In this document: in pieces, positions 12,640-25,200 of the stretch
How positions within the stretch are numbered: the stretch's first letter is position 1
How the letters are laid out: each line of letters opens with the position of its first letter
Position numbers and translations under genes: made by a program
Notes under the pieces: model-generated
The model's database searches: none
The model's input: the letters and a program-made list of their open reading frames with translations, nothing else
Told to the model about the DNA's origin: nothing
Source of the DNA: Eupeodes corollae
Taxonomy: Eukaryota; Arthropoda; Insecta; Diptera; Syrphidae
Length of the DNA stretch: 64,000 bases
NCBI RefSeq assembly: GCF_945859685.1
Contig: NC_079149.1
Span: forward strand, 3,755,118 to 3,819,117
Direction: 5' to 3'

Positions 12640-12755
12640 AAGAGGATTCCACACACAAATTGTAGGTCGCTTCAGCACATTACTCACGCACGGAATGTTT
12701 GAGAGTTGTGATTCACTAAGCCTTGGCCCCCCACGAGTTATAGCGCCAATAAATC
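12640..12755 (+). mobile_element. 5'-truncated SINE tail
   Basis: Contains TTGTAGGTCGCTTC, ACATTACTCACGCACGGAAT, TTTGAGAGTTGT, CACTAAGCC and a terminal GCGCCA. These match the order of tail motifs of the SINE at 9400..9630. The tRNA-like head is missing. Confidence 0.55.
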
Positions 12756-13067
12756 TTTTTATTTTAATGAATATTAAAACTTTGTTTCTAATTGTTAGAA
12801 AGATAAGACTTATAAATAAATATTTTACTTTACTTTAGAATTTATATTTATTAATTATTCTTAAATTATGAATTTAATTTTATTTTTAGCTTTGTGCAAA
12901 TCTCTGTTTTAAACTTAATTTTTTTTAAACAATATGTAGTTATACAGCAAGTCTCTTTGGTGGCTCATTTCAAGGAACAAACTTTAAGCGTTACACATTT
13001 TTTAACTTAAATACTAAAACAAATGACAAGTTGGTACTTTGAAGAAAAGCATCTGGTTATCTTCAAT

Positions 13068-13221
13068 TTATTTATTTGATGCTCTACTCTCCCTTAACTT
13101 CTTCTGGTCCAAAAGATATCTAGAAACTTTCTCATAGACTAAGAAAGTTATCATCGTTGCTGGTATGACTCGAGTTAAACTGGGTCGTAGACCTTTGTAA
13201 AAACCACGCCATCCTTCAAAT
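13068..13221 (-). CDS. SLC25A32: Carrier distal alternative terminal exon
   Basis: Starts after acceptor TAATTATTACAG and encodes FEGWRGFYKGLRPSLTRVIP followed by ATMITFLVYEKVSRYLLDQ and a basic tail (KKLRESRASNK), with TAA at 13068..13070. This matches the C-terminus of vertebrate SLC25A32 (GGFYKG..P.L.RVTPA..ITF.VYE) better than the proximal version does. Splicing AG|A restores Arg. A TTTATT (AATAAA on the minus strand) overlaps the end of the coding region. Confidence 0.88.
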
Positions 13222-16200
13222 CTGTAATAATTATTAAGAATTTTTTTTTAGAATAGAAAAATCAATTCAAAATAAAATTGTCATAAATTAAATAAGATGC
13301 TGCTTACCTTTTTTAGCAAAGAGATTCTGCATCATGACTTATTTCATTTTATTGTATATATTTCTTTTATAAAAATCAGCTGTTGTTGTTTATATAAGTT
13401 TAAAAAATCAGAGAAGCACTCAAAATTACAAAATTATAAATAAAAGAGTCGCTTCGAGTGTTGATAGATGATGATATTTTTTAATAGCTTTATTTTTGTT
13501 CTTTTCTTTTTTTAATGTGTACGAAATTACAAAGTTTTATAACAGAATTTAAAAAAAAAAAATATATAATGAAGAATCTTTTTGCCAAACAAGGTATTCT
13601 TAAGAATTATTTTAAAATAGGAAATTTTCTTAGAACTGTTATATTGTAGGTAGTTTATTTGATAGCATTTTAAATTTCATAACATTTAAGTAGTGACTGT
13701 AAGTTTTGTACAGTTTTCGTTTTTTTTTTTTTATTTTTCAATTCAAAGAATTTTGTAAGAGATTTTTTTCCTTAAAATGAATAGTCAAAGAATGGAATAG
13801 ATGGATAGACTGACTTAAGATGTGATGAAACAATTTATGAAGTGCATGTTATGTATGTAAAACACTGAACACATTGCAAACCTTGACACTTGAATTACTT
13901 ATATTCATTTGAAATGATACGCCATTATTTTATCTTTTGGAAAAGACAAAATAATGAATGAAAAATTCATGCTGGTTCCGCACTTGAACAACTTTGATAG
14001 GATTGTCAAGAACGCTTCTATTGAGGAATAAGCATTAAATTGGTCCTTCGACTTGATGACGAAAAGAAATTCTCGCCAGTAAAACAAAGTGCCAAAATCA
14101 ATGCAAATAGTTCGCCCCTGGTAACAAAAGCAGATATATGAAGTGGAAGATGCATTTTCTTGAACACTTTCGTCTTCTTCATTCGCTCGGCCACAACAAG
14201 TGAAATGACAAAAACGATCGAACCAGAGAATCTAGAAATCCCTATCTCAGGTTCTCCTCGGAAATTTTTCAAAATCAAAGCATGTCAGAACGTTTAGTTT
14301 TCATAATTGGAACCAGCGTGCTTTCAACATTGTGATGAGGATGAATCTTATGGAACGAGTAGATGAATATGCTATGCAATAATCTAAAAAGCCAACAATC
14401 GCTCTTAAAAAATAAATACATTTTTGTATGTTTTCATATTTCCCCCGTGTGGCTCATGACAGTGATTTATTTTCTTCTTATTTTGAACCCGAGCCAAGTC
14501 TATTTTCATGTTTTTCCCTATTTCCTGTTTCATAATTATGGTAGTTGATATTATGTATTGTTTTATTTTTTGTTTTTTAAATTAGCAAAGAATAATAAAC
14601 TTCCAAAACACATTACATAAAGTAAAATAAATACTAAAATTTATCATAAAATTAATTCAAGTTTTTTACTTTTGTTTACTTCTTCTTTTGTGCTTCTGTG
14701 CTTTTCAATTTAGTTGTTATTCCATTTATGCCATTTTGTTTTTTTTTTATCAACTACACAAATATTTAAAAAAAAATTAAAAACCAAAACATTTGTTTTT
14801 CTACTGAATTTTGTGTATAATCAACATTTAATACGTAAATAAATGTATCGTTTAAAAGTAACAAAACAAATTAGGATTATTATAATATTCTTGTTTTTCT
14901 TTTTCATCTCTTTTTCGTTAAATAAATTAATAATAGTTTTATGACTTATAATCTAAATGATTTTGCGTATAGAATGGAAAATGGGATTTGTTTGTTTGTT
15001 TTTTTGTATGCATATATAAATGAGAGTTGAACGGACAAAAAGATAATCTTCTTAAAAATCTAATATTCAAGAACTATTAAACTAAAAAAATAGAAGCATA
15101 GTTGTGGATGGAATAGAAAAATTATTATAATAACAATAATACAAAAATTTCTTAGCTAAGTAAATTTTATCTTCTTGAGATTTTTGTTTGATTTCTTTAA
15201 ATTTACTTATTCTGTTATTTTTATCTCCTGTCTACTTTTTTATTCTTCGTTTTTATTTTTACTTTTTCAAAATCTCTTCGTTTCTTTTTTTTTTTCTTTT
15301 CTTTTGTTTAGTTTGTTTATCGCCTTTAAATAAGTATAATCTAATATTGGATTTTTTATATATTAAGTAAACATTCAATAATAATTATTATCAAAAGAAA
15401 ACAAAAATAAAAAAATTGTGCCTTTTGTCATTTATGTGCTGCTTAAGATAATAGTTTTTGTTTGTTGATAGATTTAAATATATAATATAAAAACTATTAT
15501 GTTTTTTTTTTTAAGTTTAGTTTGTCAATTTCTCCCAAATAAGCATCACTAAACAAATGTTTGGTGTGACATGAACTAAATATGGGAAGAGTCCCTTATA
15601 AAAACCTCCCATACGTTCGTACCTCCATGTTACTTTAACACAATCCCATGTTCCTTTGTAGTTGTGATGATGATCCTGGAGACGTGCTCGTATAACTTGA
15701 TATGGGTAAGTTGCTGCAGCAGCAATTAGCTTGGAAATAGCAGCGAATGCTAAATACTCTGATGTAGCCTGGAATAATAGAAACAAATATAGTGATTAGA
15801 ATTTATGAAAACAAAAGATAATCGTTGTCGAGCCCCTCTTGATTGTACACATAATATAAATCGTGACGCAAATGCGAAAAACAAGTCATGTACAAATATT
15901 TAAATGAAGCCATAAACATGTTTACTACATTGCAACAAATTTGTTTACACTTTTCTTGTAATAACGTTGAGTCACATCTACTCTACGTGCTTCCTGTACA
16001 TTAAGTAAATAGGAATTAAATCTAAGGTGTAAACAGTGACCTAGGTTTTATATCCGCTTTCCAGGAAATTTTGTTTGCAAAATATTAATGCAACTTGTTT
16101 ACAAGAATAGCTTAAAAATAAAACAGATTTATTGTTTTACTTAGCCAGCTCGAATACCAAATATTATTTTGATTACTCTGGTTAGCAAAATAGAGCTTCT

Positions 16201-19200
16201 TTTCTGGTGAAAAAAATTATATCATGTCTTGAATTCAACTTGTATCTAGTCAAGTTTATGAAATCTACCACTTTAAAAAAGCTTAAAAATTTTTTTAAAA
16301 AATGTATACTATTTTCGGTGTAAGTGTTTATAAAAATCTTTTTAACCTCTCACTCAGTTCTAAAATAAATTTAAAATTCGATTCAATAACTCTGGATTTA
16401 TCTTTGAAACTTTATTTTCAAAATTTTTAAAACTCAAGCTTTTCTTCACTTTCTATATTTTCTTAACAACTTGGTGTAAGTTTATAATTGGGATTTATGG
16501 TGTTAAATCTGAGTTTTATGAAATAAAGCTTTGACGAGTAATTAGTTACATTTTATCAATAAATAATATTAAATGCTTGCCATGTTTGATTTTTCAGTGA
16601 ACAATTTGTTCATTAATTTCATTTTATTACAAATTTTCCGATTTGAATTAATGTTCACTTTTATTTTTGTATTTACCAATGTTATTTGCAGTTTTCATTA
16701 TTGTCAATATTATTCTGTACTGTTTGTTTTTAACATGTCTATTTGGTTTTAATAAATTTTCGAAGAATTGCTAACTGTACGAGGGTTGCTACTTATGTAT
16801 ATTTCTAGCTTAATAATGAAAAAACAAAGAGTTTCCATTAAAATTCGTTTTATTGTTTTTCAAAATATTCTCAATGAAGAGCAATACACTTTTGCATGCG
16901 TTTGAACCAATTTTTGTAGCACTTCTTCCACTCCGATTGAGGTACCTCCAAAACATAGTTTTTGAATGTATCAGCGGTTTCTTCAGGGGTAGAAAACGGT
17001 GTCCGCGCGTTTTTGTTTAATGTGCGGAAATAAAAAGAAGTCATTTGGTGCCAAATCAAGACTGTACGGCGGATGACCCATTAATTCGATGTTTTGGCTG
17101 GTTAAACATTTTTTTCTTTGAGGGGATGTGTGAGAGCTTGCATTGTCATGATAAAGAATGATTCGCCTCTTCTGCTTTTTTCGAATTTCTCCGATGACTT
17201 CTGGCAAACAAATTGTCGTATACTATTCAGAATTGACCGACTTGTGTTGCTCTAACACTAATGTCGCCACGTAATTGGTAATGTCGAAAAAACAGGCAAC
17301 CATTTGCTTCGATGTGCTTCTTCCGCGAACAACTTTTGATGTATTTGGCTCATCTTGGAAGACCCATACAGTCGATTGCTAATTTGGTTCGGGCTCATAC
17401 GCATAGATCCATGATTCGTTACCTGTGTAGATATTATACACTGCCTTTGATGTACATTGACCGTATTTGTTCACCATTTCTTTGCACTAATCGACAAAAG
17501 CCTTCTTTTGGGCGTTTGTCAGATTATGCGGGATCCAACGCGAACAAATCTTTTTCACGGCCAAATGTTCATGTAATATCTTATTGATGCTAGTCATACT
17601 TAGGCCCAAAGATGACTCTATCTCACGATATGTAACATGTCGATCTTGCTTTATCAGTTCATGCACAGCATCGATATTTTGTGGCACAACCGATTTTGAA
17701 CGACCTTCACGGAATTCATCCTGGAGCGAACGGCGACCATGATTAAATTCGTTATACTACTTTTTTGTACAGTGCTTTATCGCTATAGAAAGAATTAAGT
17801 TCATCCCTTTTTGCATTTTTCAAGTAACTGTCAACAACACAAATGGCACTTAAGTGAAACATATTCTGTAGAAGGTTATGGTTATAAATGTCAAACTTTC
17901 CGTTAAAAATGACAGATAGCGCTTGGCAACACGTACTGTTACCTAGGCTAGAAATACAAGTAGCAATCCTCGTAACAACAATTCTGTCCATATACTTGAT
18001 GTGTCGGTATGATCCCCTTATTGTAGATAGGGGTTAAAGGCCTCGCGGTGGCAAGGTAGTTTGAAGCTATTAGCCGACATAATGTCCATTTCTATGTATG
18101 TTCTCCTGTGCAGTATTAAAGTTTATGGTCATTATGACTACAAATATTATGCCTCCGTATAAGGTGCCAATGAAAAATCAAAATGCATGTACAACAAATT
18201 TAAGAGATTAGAATTTTGTCGTTAAATTTACCTTTATTCTTTGCATAGATTGGAGCCTCCATTTTATTCTTAAAAGAACTTTCAAAAGTTTAATTTGATG
18301 TTTTTTTCGAATTTTTAAAAGTGATATCTCAAATGTCTGGACGTAATAAAATGATTCTGAAGCCGAATTTGAACTTAAGCCACCAAAAGGCTTTAAAACA
18401 ATTATAATGTCACTGCCAAGTAAATTGATTTTTCAAAGACGCACAGTCCAAAAAATAAAACTGCAATATGTAAAATCAGTTAAATAAAAGAAACAAAAAT
18501 AGCATAAAATAAATCAAAGTAGCCTGTTAAAACCGTAATGATATACGAGTGCATAATCCTAATGTATTTTGTAAATGTTCCTTGCAAGGCAACACATTTC
18601 TTTTGCTATATTATATCACAGCTTTGTTGTAGGTGTTTTAACTGGATAATAGTTTTAAAATAGCAGCTTCTGTAAATAACTTTTTGGACAAGCTGTATCA
18701 ATGATGAGAAGGAGACAGTTTTTCACAATATCACAACAGGCCAGCTACTAATCTTAGTGTTTGTTGGCAATTTTAGACAGCAGTCACTTTAATCTAACCT
18801 AATCTACATCTACACTTCCTGGCAATAAAGCCGAACATTCTTTTAACAAAAAATAGCATTTTGAATAGTAGCAATAGTATATATAAAGTTTTTCTATCAT
18901 TAAAAACGAAAAAGCAAATATTCTAAGTTATTAAATAATATTGCTTATCTCGTACTAACGTATTTTTGCAATTAACTTAATTACTTTCAGTACATTGATA
19001 ATAATACATTTTTTGAAGTTTTTGATTATTTTTGTAGGGATAAGGGAACAAGAAGAAATTGCAATTTCCGTTAAAAAACAATAAAATAACCGTTATCTTA
19101 TCTTGACTTTATTTAAGATGGAAATGTGATATTAATTTTTTGGTTTTCATTAAACTTCTGAATATTCGAATAATCATACACGTAAGAACTCTACACACAA

Positions 19201-22200
19201 TTTATTAATAATGAACCTTAGCAACAACAACAAAAAGTTGTAATAAATAAATAACATTGTACTTACCAACTTAGTATCAATTGGCAATTTTCTGTGCTCA
19301 TTGTAGGAATTTTTCATTTCTTCATAAGTCATAAATTGCAATGCACCATGTGAAACACCCAACATACTTGGAAAGAAACCCTAAATCAAAAACAAACAAA
19401 AAAAAAACACGTTTAAATCCTTTGATTAATTAAAATTTATAATTATCAATCAAATTTACCTTATACAATCCACGAACACCTTCCTGTTTGTAAATCTGAC
19501 CTAAAGCATGAACCATACCACGATATGCGTCGGCTTTAGGTGCAGTAGCTAGATTTTCATACTGCAAACATAGTCTTGTTTTTACAACCCAAATTGGGTT
19601 TGTCAAAAGCAATGTTAATACACCAGCTTCTGATGCTGCTAACATATGAAGACCAGGCCCTAATGGTGTTGTTGTGTTGCCTCCTTGGATGTAAGTCTTA
19701 ATGCTATTGTAACTATAAAAGAGAAATAAACAAATTTATAGAAAACATCATAACTATTAAGCCATATTTTATTTTTTGAAACTTACAACATGAAATAGAA
19801 TCCCCATGCACTTCCGGAACCCCAAACATTAGGTGTAACACCTTTGTACAAACCACGGAATCCTTCTTGGCGGAAGATTGTGGTAAAAGCGCTACCCAAG
19901 CCTCGGTATTGTGGAATTGCTGCAGTTCGACCATCATTAACTGTAATTAATAAAAACAAAAATATTTTAAAACCCGGAAGACTATAATCAAAACATAAAA
20001 GTGTTTTCTAATATATTTATGAGCATAGCCATGGCCCTAAAAAGAAATCAAAAAAAAAAAGATTACGCACAGTCATAAAGTGTTTTTCTTCTTTCCCTTC
20101 CAATCATTCAATGGAAGATTCCATTAGTTTTGTTTATTAAAATATATTTATTCAATATCGAAAAGAGGAGGAACAAACTAATTTACTTTTATGACGGTGA
20201 CTGGCAATGAACGGAAAAGGGGGCTCGCCCCGTCCGACATATTGTGCTGATGTCTGTTTTTTTTTTTTTTTTTTTTTATTATTTTTCTTTCTATTTATGT
20301 TGAGGTTTAGTGTTTTTTGTTTTTAATAGAAAACAACACCGGCTGTGATAAAGAAATGGATGGAATTTTTTTAAATAAATAAACCAATGAAGTGAAAGAT
20401 ATTTTTGTCCCATTTAAAAACCGATCATAAAATGTTAAATAGTGTTTCTATGATCTTCAAACTAAAACAGATATAAAACTTGGTCAACAAATAGAATGAT
20501 TCTTATAGTTCATTAATTAAAACATTGAAAATGCTACTTTTATAATAAGCACACACTCGGGGGTATTACTACCCTTATTATGCAGAGACACAGGGTGAGC
20601 ACTAGGTAAGGGAGAGTGGGTTTGAATTTCTGATTATTGCAATGACTTTGAAAGAAAGAGTCTTGTAATTTCACATTAAAGCTGTAAGAACGAATCTCTG
20701 TATTTGAGAGTACGTCCAAAATTGGTCTCACGGGCAAACTGATGAGCATTCCTAGAAGCACGGGTATTAGGGTTGAATTGTTTGAGGGGAGGAATGCAAC
20801 TCTTCTCTAGAGCATGAACCGTTAAAATAACGGTAAAAAAGAGATAGAAAAGAAACTTTACGTCGTAGTTTAAGCGACTTAAATGCTCTACGTTGAATAC
20901 TGTCCAAGAGTCTTTATTAAGATATAAGAGCACCAGCCCAGAGATGGGAGTTATACTCAAGCTTTGGACGTACACTACTGTGCAAAACTTTTGCAACTAT
21001 CACGACCAATAAAAAAATAGAACATTCGTGTATATTAAAGTTGTTCCAATCAACTTATTTTTATTGCTCTAGATTTTTTTAAGTGTCACCTTATTGTTTA
21101 TAATCTTAAAGCACTGGCAAATTCTACAAATGCACTGCTTTTACAAAGACAATAATGATTTCAGCTGTGCAAAACATTTGTAACTATTGGCCAATTCTCT
21201 TTTAGTCTCATTTTGATAACGGTTAATCCGATGTATTTTAAGGTTGATAAGTTTATACGTGTAGCTTAATTTGTTTAGTTAGTTTAATCGGTTATTAAGA
21301 TAAATTCTTTTTAAATTAAAAAAGAAAAGATTTTGTTTTAAAAATTTCGGGAAACAAATATTATAAAAAATAAAATCTAGAATTTTGAGTACTTTCAAAA
21401 AAGGAGCATCACAAAAAGAAATTTCAAAGAAATATTCCATTTGAAAATCAAATAGCAAAAGAGTCATTTATTTACAAAAAACTGTGAACTCGTTTGGCTT
21501 TTCCAAAAACTCATCTCAATTGGAGTCCCCAAAAATGGGAAACGGTCTTGTTTTCTGACGAATAAAAGTTCAATATGCACGGATCGGGAGGAAAACAACA
21601 TGGCAGAAGGCAAGAGGTGAGAGGCTAAATCCAAAATACACTGAAGGGACGGTCAAACATGGAGGTGGTTCAATTTTGGTCTGTTGCTGCATCTTTGGCC
21701 GAGGAATCGAGCCAATTTCTTAAGTGGAAGTTATAATGAAGTCTGAAGACTATGTAGACATCCTTGGTAAAACTATGCTGCTTTATGCCCATTGGGAAAT
21801 GGATGTTCCAACACGACAATGATACCAAACACAAGTCGAATAGGGAGCAATATTTTTAAGCACAGAAGTGACCTAATCGCTGAAATTCAGTGGCATTGGA
21901 ATGACATTCCAAAAACGGTTATTAATAACTCTATAGCTTCAATGCCTAGAAGATGTAAAGCCTTTATAAAAAATGAAGGGTATGCAATTGAATATGCCAT
22001 TTTGAAAAGGGCACATGTGGGATATTTTGTCAAATACTTTTTTTTATACCAATGTGACGTAAACATTTGTCTACACCCGTTAAGATCGAAAACATCACAT
22101 CTCTGGTATTAATTTTACTATAAACGTCATCGCCTTTACATACAAACAAAATTAAATGTATGCACTAGTTTAAAAAATAACCTGTTTTTCAATTCCTAAA

Positions 22201-25200
22201 CATTTTAAATTTTCAGAGATATGCCCTTCTCGAAATTGTATATTCAATTAAATAATTTTTGTTTACACTTCAGAATTTCAGAAAGAAGTAAGCTTATAGC
22301 AAGCTTCAAACTACGATCAGAGGCTCATCATAATGCGTGTGTTAGTTGTTAGTAAAAAATAATACAATTATAGCTTAACACACGCACAAAATACAAAACA
22401 TAATTAACATTTAACAGAACAAAAATAAAATGAGAACGTTTACGATAGTGGAGCACTGGTTCTAAACAATGATTTTAATTCCATCTTATTTAAATTTAAA
22501 TCTATCGATGAACGGTTCAAATTATATGCTCTTTCGACTTAAAGCTTCATTTTTCCCATAGTTAGCTCTATGGAAGTCAATATGTATAAAATCAAAAGAA
22601 AGTAGGTGATAAGTTCCGCCTCGGTAATTCAAATTTACACAAGATAGCAAATAAGGTGCATCAGTTTCACCATTAATGAGTTGATAAAAAAATACTAAGT
22701 CATTATTAACACGCCTTTGATGGAGAGATTGCATTTGAAGAAGCAGAATACGATGTTTATAGGGAGGCAGATCATAAGGATCATCCCAAGGAAGACCCTT
22801 TAGGGCAAAACGAATCAAATTATGTTGAATTGATTCAATACGATCATGGGTGGACTTTATTATTTTTAAAATCTTCATTTCCTTAGTTTGAAATTTAGTT
22901 GTAAGATCTAAGTTGCAAATGTTTTGCACAGTACTGTAAATATGTCTTGTAGGTAACAGATAGATCAGAGGGAAGAGAAATATTTTGCTTAGCCTTAAAG
23001 CCTAGCACGCAGGTGAAGTGAAACACATTTTTTCGGCGGTCTTCAAGTGCAGGGCAAAAAGAAAACGAAAACCACAGCAGACAAATATTTGTGGAGAGTT
23101 CTGTCAGCTGTCAAAAAAATTGACAAGTTCTGAAAGTCAGCTGCTGGTAAACAAACGTGGAAAAGAATTCTATTTATTAACATCTTGTTGAGCAGTTAGT
23201 ACATAATTTTTCCATTTCTGCAGCTATATTACTCCAGAGGCTCGCATCGGCTGAATTATTTTTGTGAAGCCTATGCTCCAACTTCTAAATAGCTTCACTT
23301 GCTTCGACCAACGAAGAACTATTCAGAAATGTATTGTTATAAGACATTAGACAAATCCATTTTATTTTAAATTTTCAAAATCAAAACACCGAAAGTCACG
23401 AGTAAACCATTTTGTTTTCAATAAAAAAAATTAAACGTACAAATTTCGCAAGCAATTATTATGCCGGGCAATTAAATTGAGAACGATAAGAGTGGAGAAT
23501 TAGACTAAGAAGTCTAGCAGCGTATTGAAAAACGAAAAGCACAGCGAAATTTTTCGTTTGATTTCGTCATGTCATTTTTGTATGGGAAATTTCGTTTCGC
23601 ATCAGCAGCGTATTAGGCTTAAGAAATAAACATCTTGTAGAATTTTTGGCGACATCACATGTGATCCATTTAATTTGAAATGATATACTAGCCGGGTGGT
23701 TCAGTATCTACCATCTCTGAAAATTGAATCGAGATTTTCCAAATGCAATGAGACCTATTTACAATTGTTTACTAATTTTGCAAGAAAGAAGATATTTAGG
23801 AATTTGAGATACTATTTAATTTCTATGCTAATATTTCTTCATAGTTGCATTTTGATTAATCATATCGTGCACACTTTCAATAAGTACATACTTCGATCGA
23901 TTAAAAACTGTTAAAGGGTCAATCGTGATTCTATCAATAAATTACAGTAATATACCTTTACGTAAGAGATTACAAAAATATTACTCATTACTCAGCAATT
24001 GACACTGAAATACTTATTAGAAATGGTTCACCGGTGTTTGGTTACGTTCCATGCTGTGTAACGAAAATAACAGATAATGAAAGTTACATATTGTTTTCAT
24101 CATGTCATAAACTGAGTACTTAAAATATCATCAGTATGATTTTTGTGCAATAAAAGCAACAATAGTTTTTTACCCATTTAGAATAAAATAAGTTAACTTT
24201 CTAGAAAGTTCATTTGCATCATTTTAAATATATTTGTTTTCATAGAAATACAAAAATTAAATTCAATTAAGTTCATTCGAATAGGAAAGAAAATTAAAGA
24301 TACGAATTCTCTGAATCACTTGACATTTTTCTATTGCTCTAGATAATTGTGTGAAAATGGAGTAAACTACAAACTAGCAACAAACTGATAATGATGTCAA
24401 TAAATAAATAAGTGATAATTCTGTGTAGCAATTAAATGTTGCTGCTTCACCGACAGACACGCGCCACAAAATATAAATATACACAAACTCTGAAAATCTT
24501 TGATAAAATTTGTACTTTGAAACTTAGATGTCTGGCCTGGGGTTCTATTACATTATTCGTTCTTATTAAGGGTTGACGATTCTTTTAATATTGTAAAATA
24601 TAAACAAATATTTTTGTTGTTGTTAAGCAATTCTATTTGAATTTGTTTATCAATTTCTATAGATATTTATCTCTCTTAGAGGATATTGTAAAAGAAATTA
24701 GCACATCATAATGTATGAAAAATAATTTGTCGTTATTATTGTAACTTCTCGTAAATATTTATTTTAAATCATTATTATTTTCAACTAAACTTTCAGGTCA
24801 TTTGGATTAGTAAATGTTGGTTTACATCTAATTTATCATGATTGACTTTATTTTCAATGATAAACAATTAGAAAGGTGGTTGAATGCTTTATCCAAATAC
24901 AAATAAAAATATAGAAATTAATAAATAAATAAAATAAATATATTCATTATGTCAACAATAAAAATTGAGTTGTTTTCAAGCGGTTTTACATGTTTTATTC
25001 TTTTTTGCTGAATACAATACTTTAGAAAGAACATTTAAAGAATTAAAATTTAGGGTAACCTTCTTGTTTACGATTTGGTATTTTAAAAACAAGAAGAGAA
25101 AGAAAACATGACAAATATTCATAAAACTTGAATTGTTTTTGTTTTTTATTTTAAGGTAAAATTCCATAAATTATGCTTCATGGTATTGTGCGCTTCTAGT

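Larger units (their letters stand above)
20973..22936 (+). mobile_element. Tc1-like element inserted in the LINE RT
   Basis: Flanked by duplicated TA (20971..20972, 22937..22938). Ends are CACTACTGTGCAAAACTTTT and, inverted, CAGTACTGTGCAAAACATTT. A third copy of the motif (GCTGTGCAAAACATTTGTAA) lies about 200 bp inside the left end at 21174, giving the repeated subterminal binding-site layout of IR/DR-type Tc1/Bari elements. Removing it rejoins the interrupted RT codons. It contains its own dead transposase and a foreign RT fragment. Confidence 0.88.

Noticed and set aside
19713..19937. Minus-strand 74-codon frame starting MMVELQQFHN
   Set aside because: It is a shifted-frame shadow of carrier exon 2, whose correct frame joins its neighbours and matches the family.
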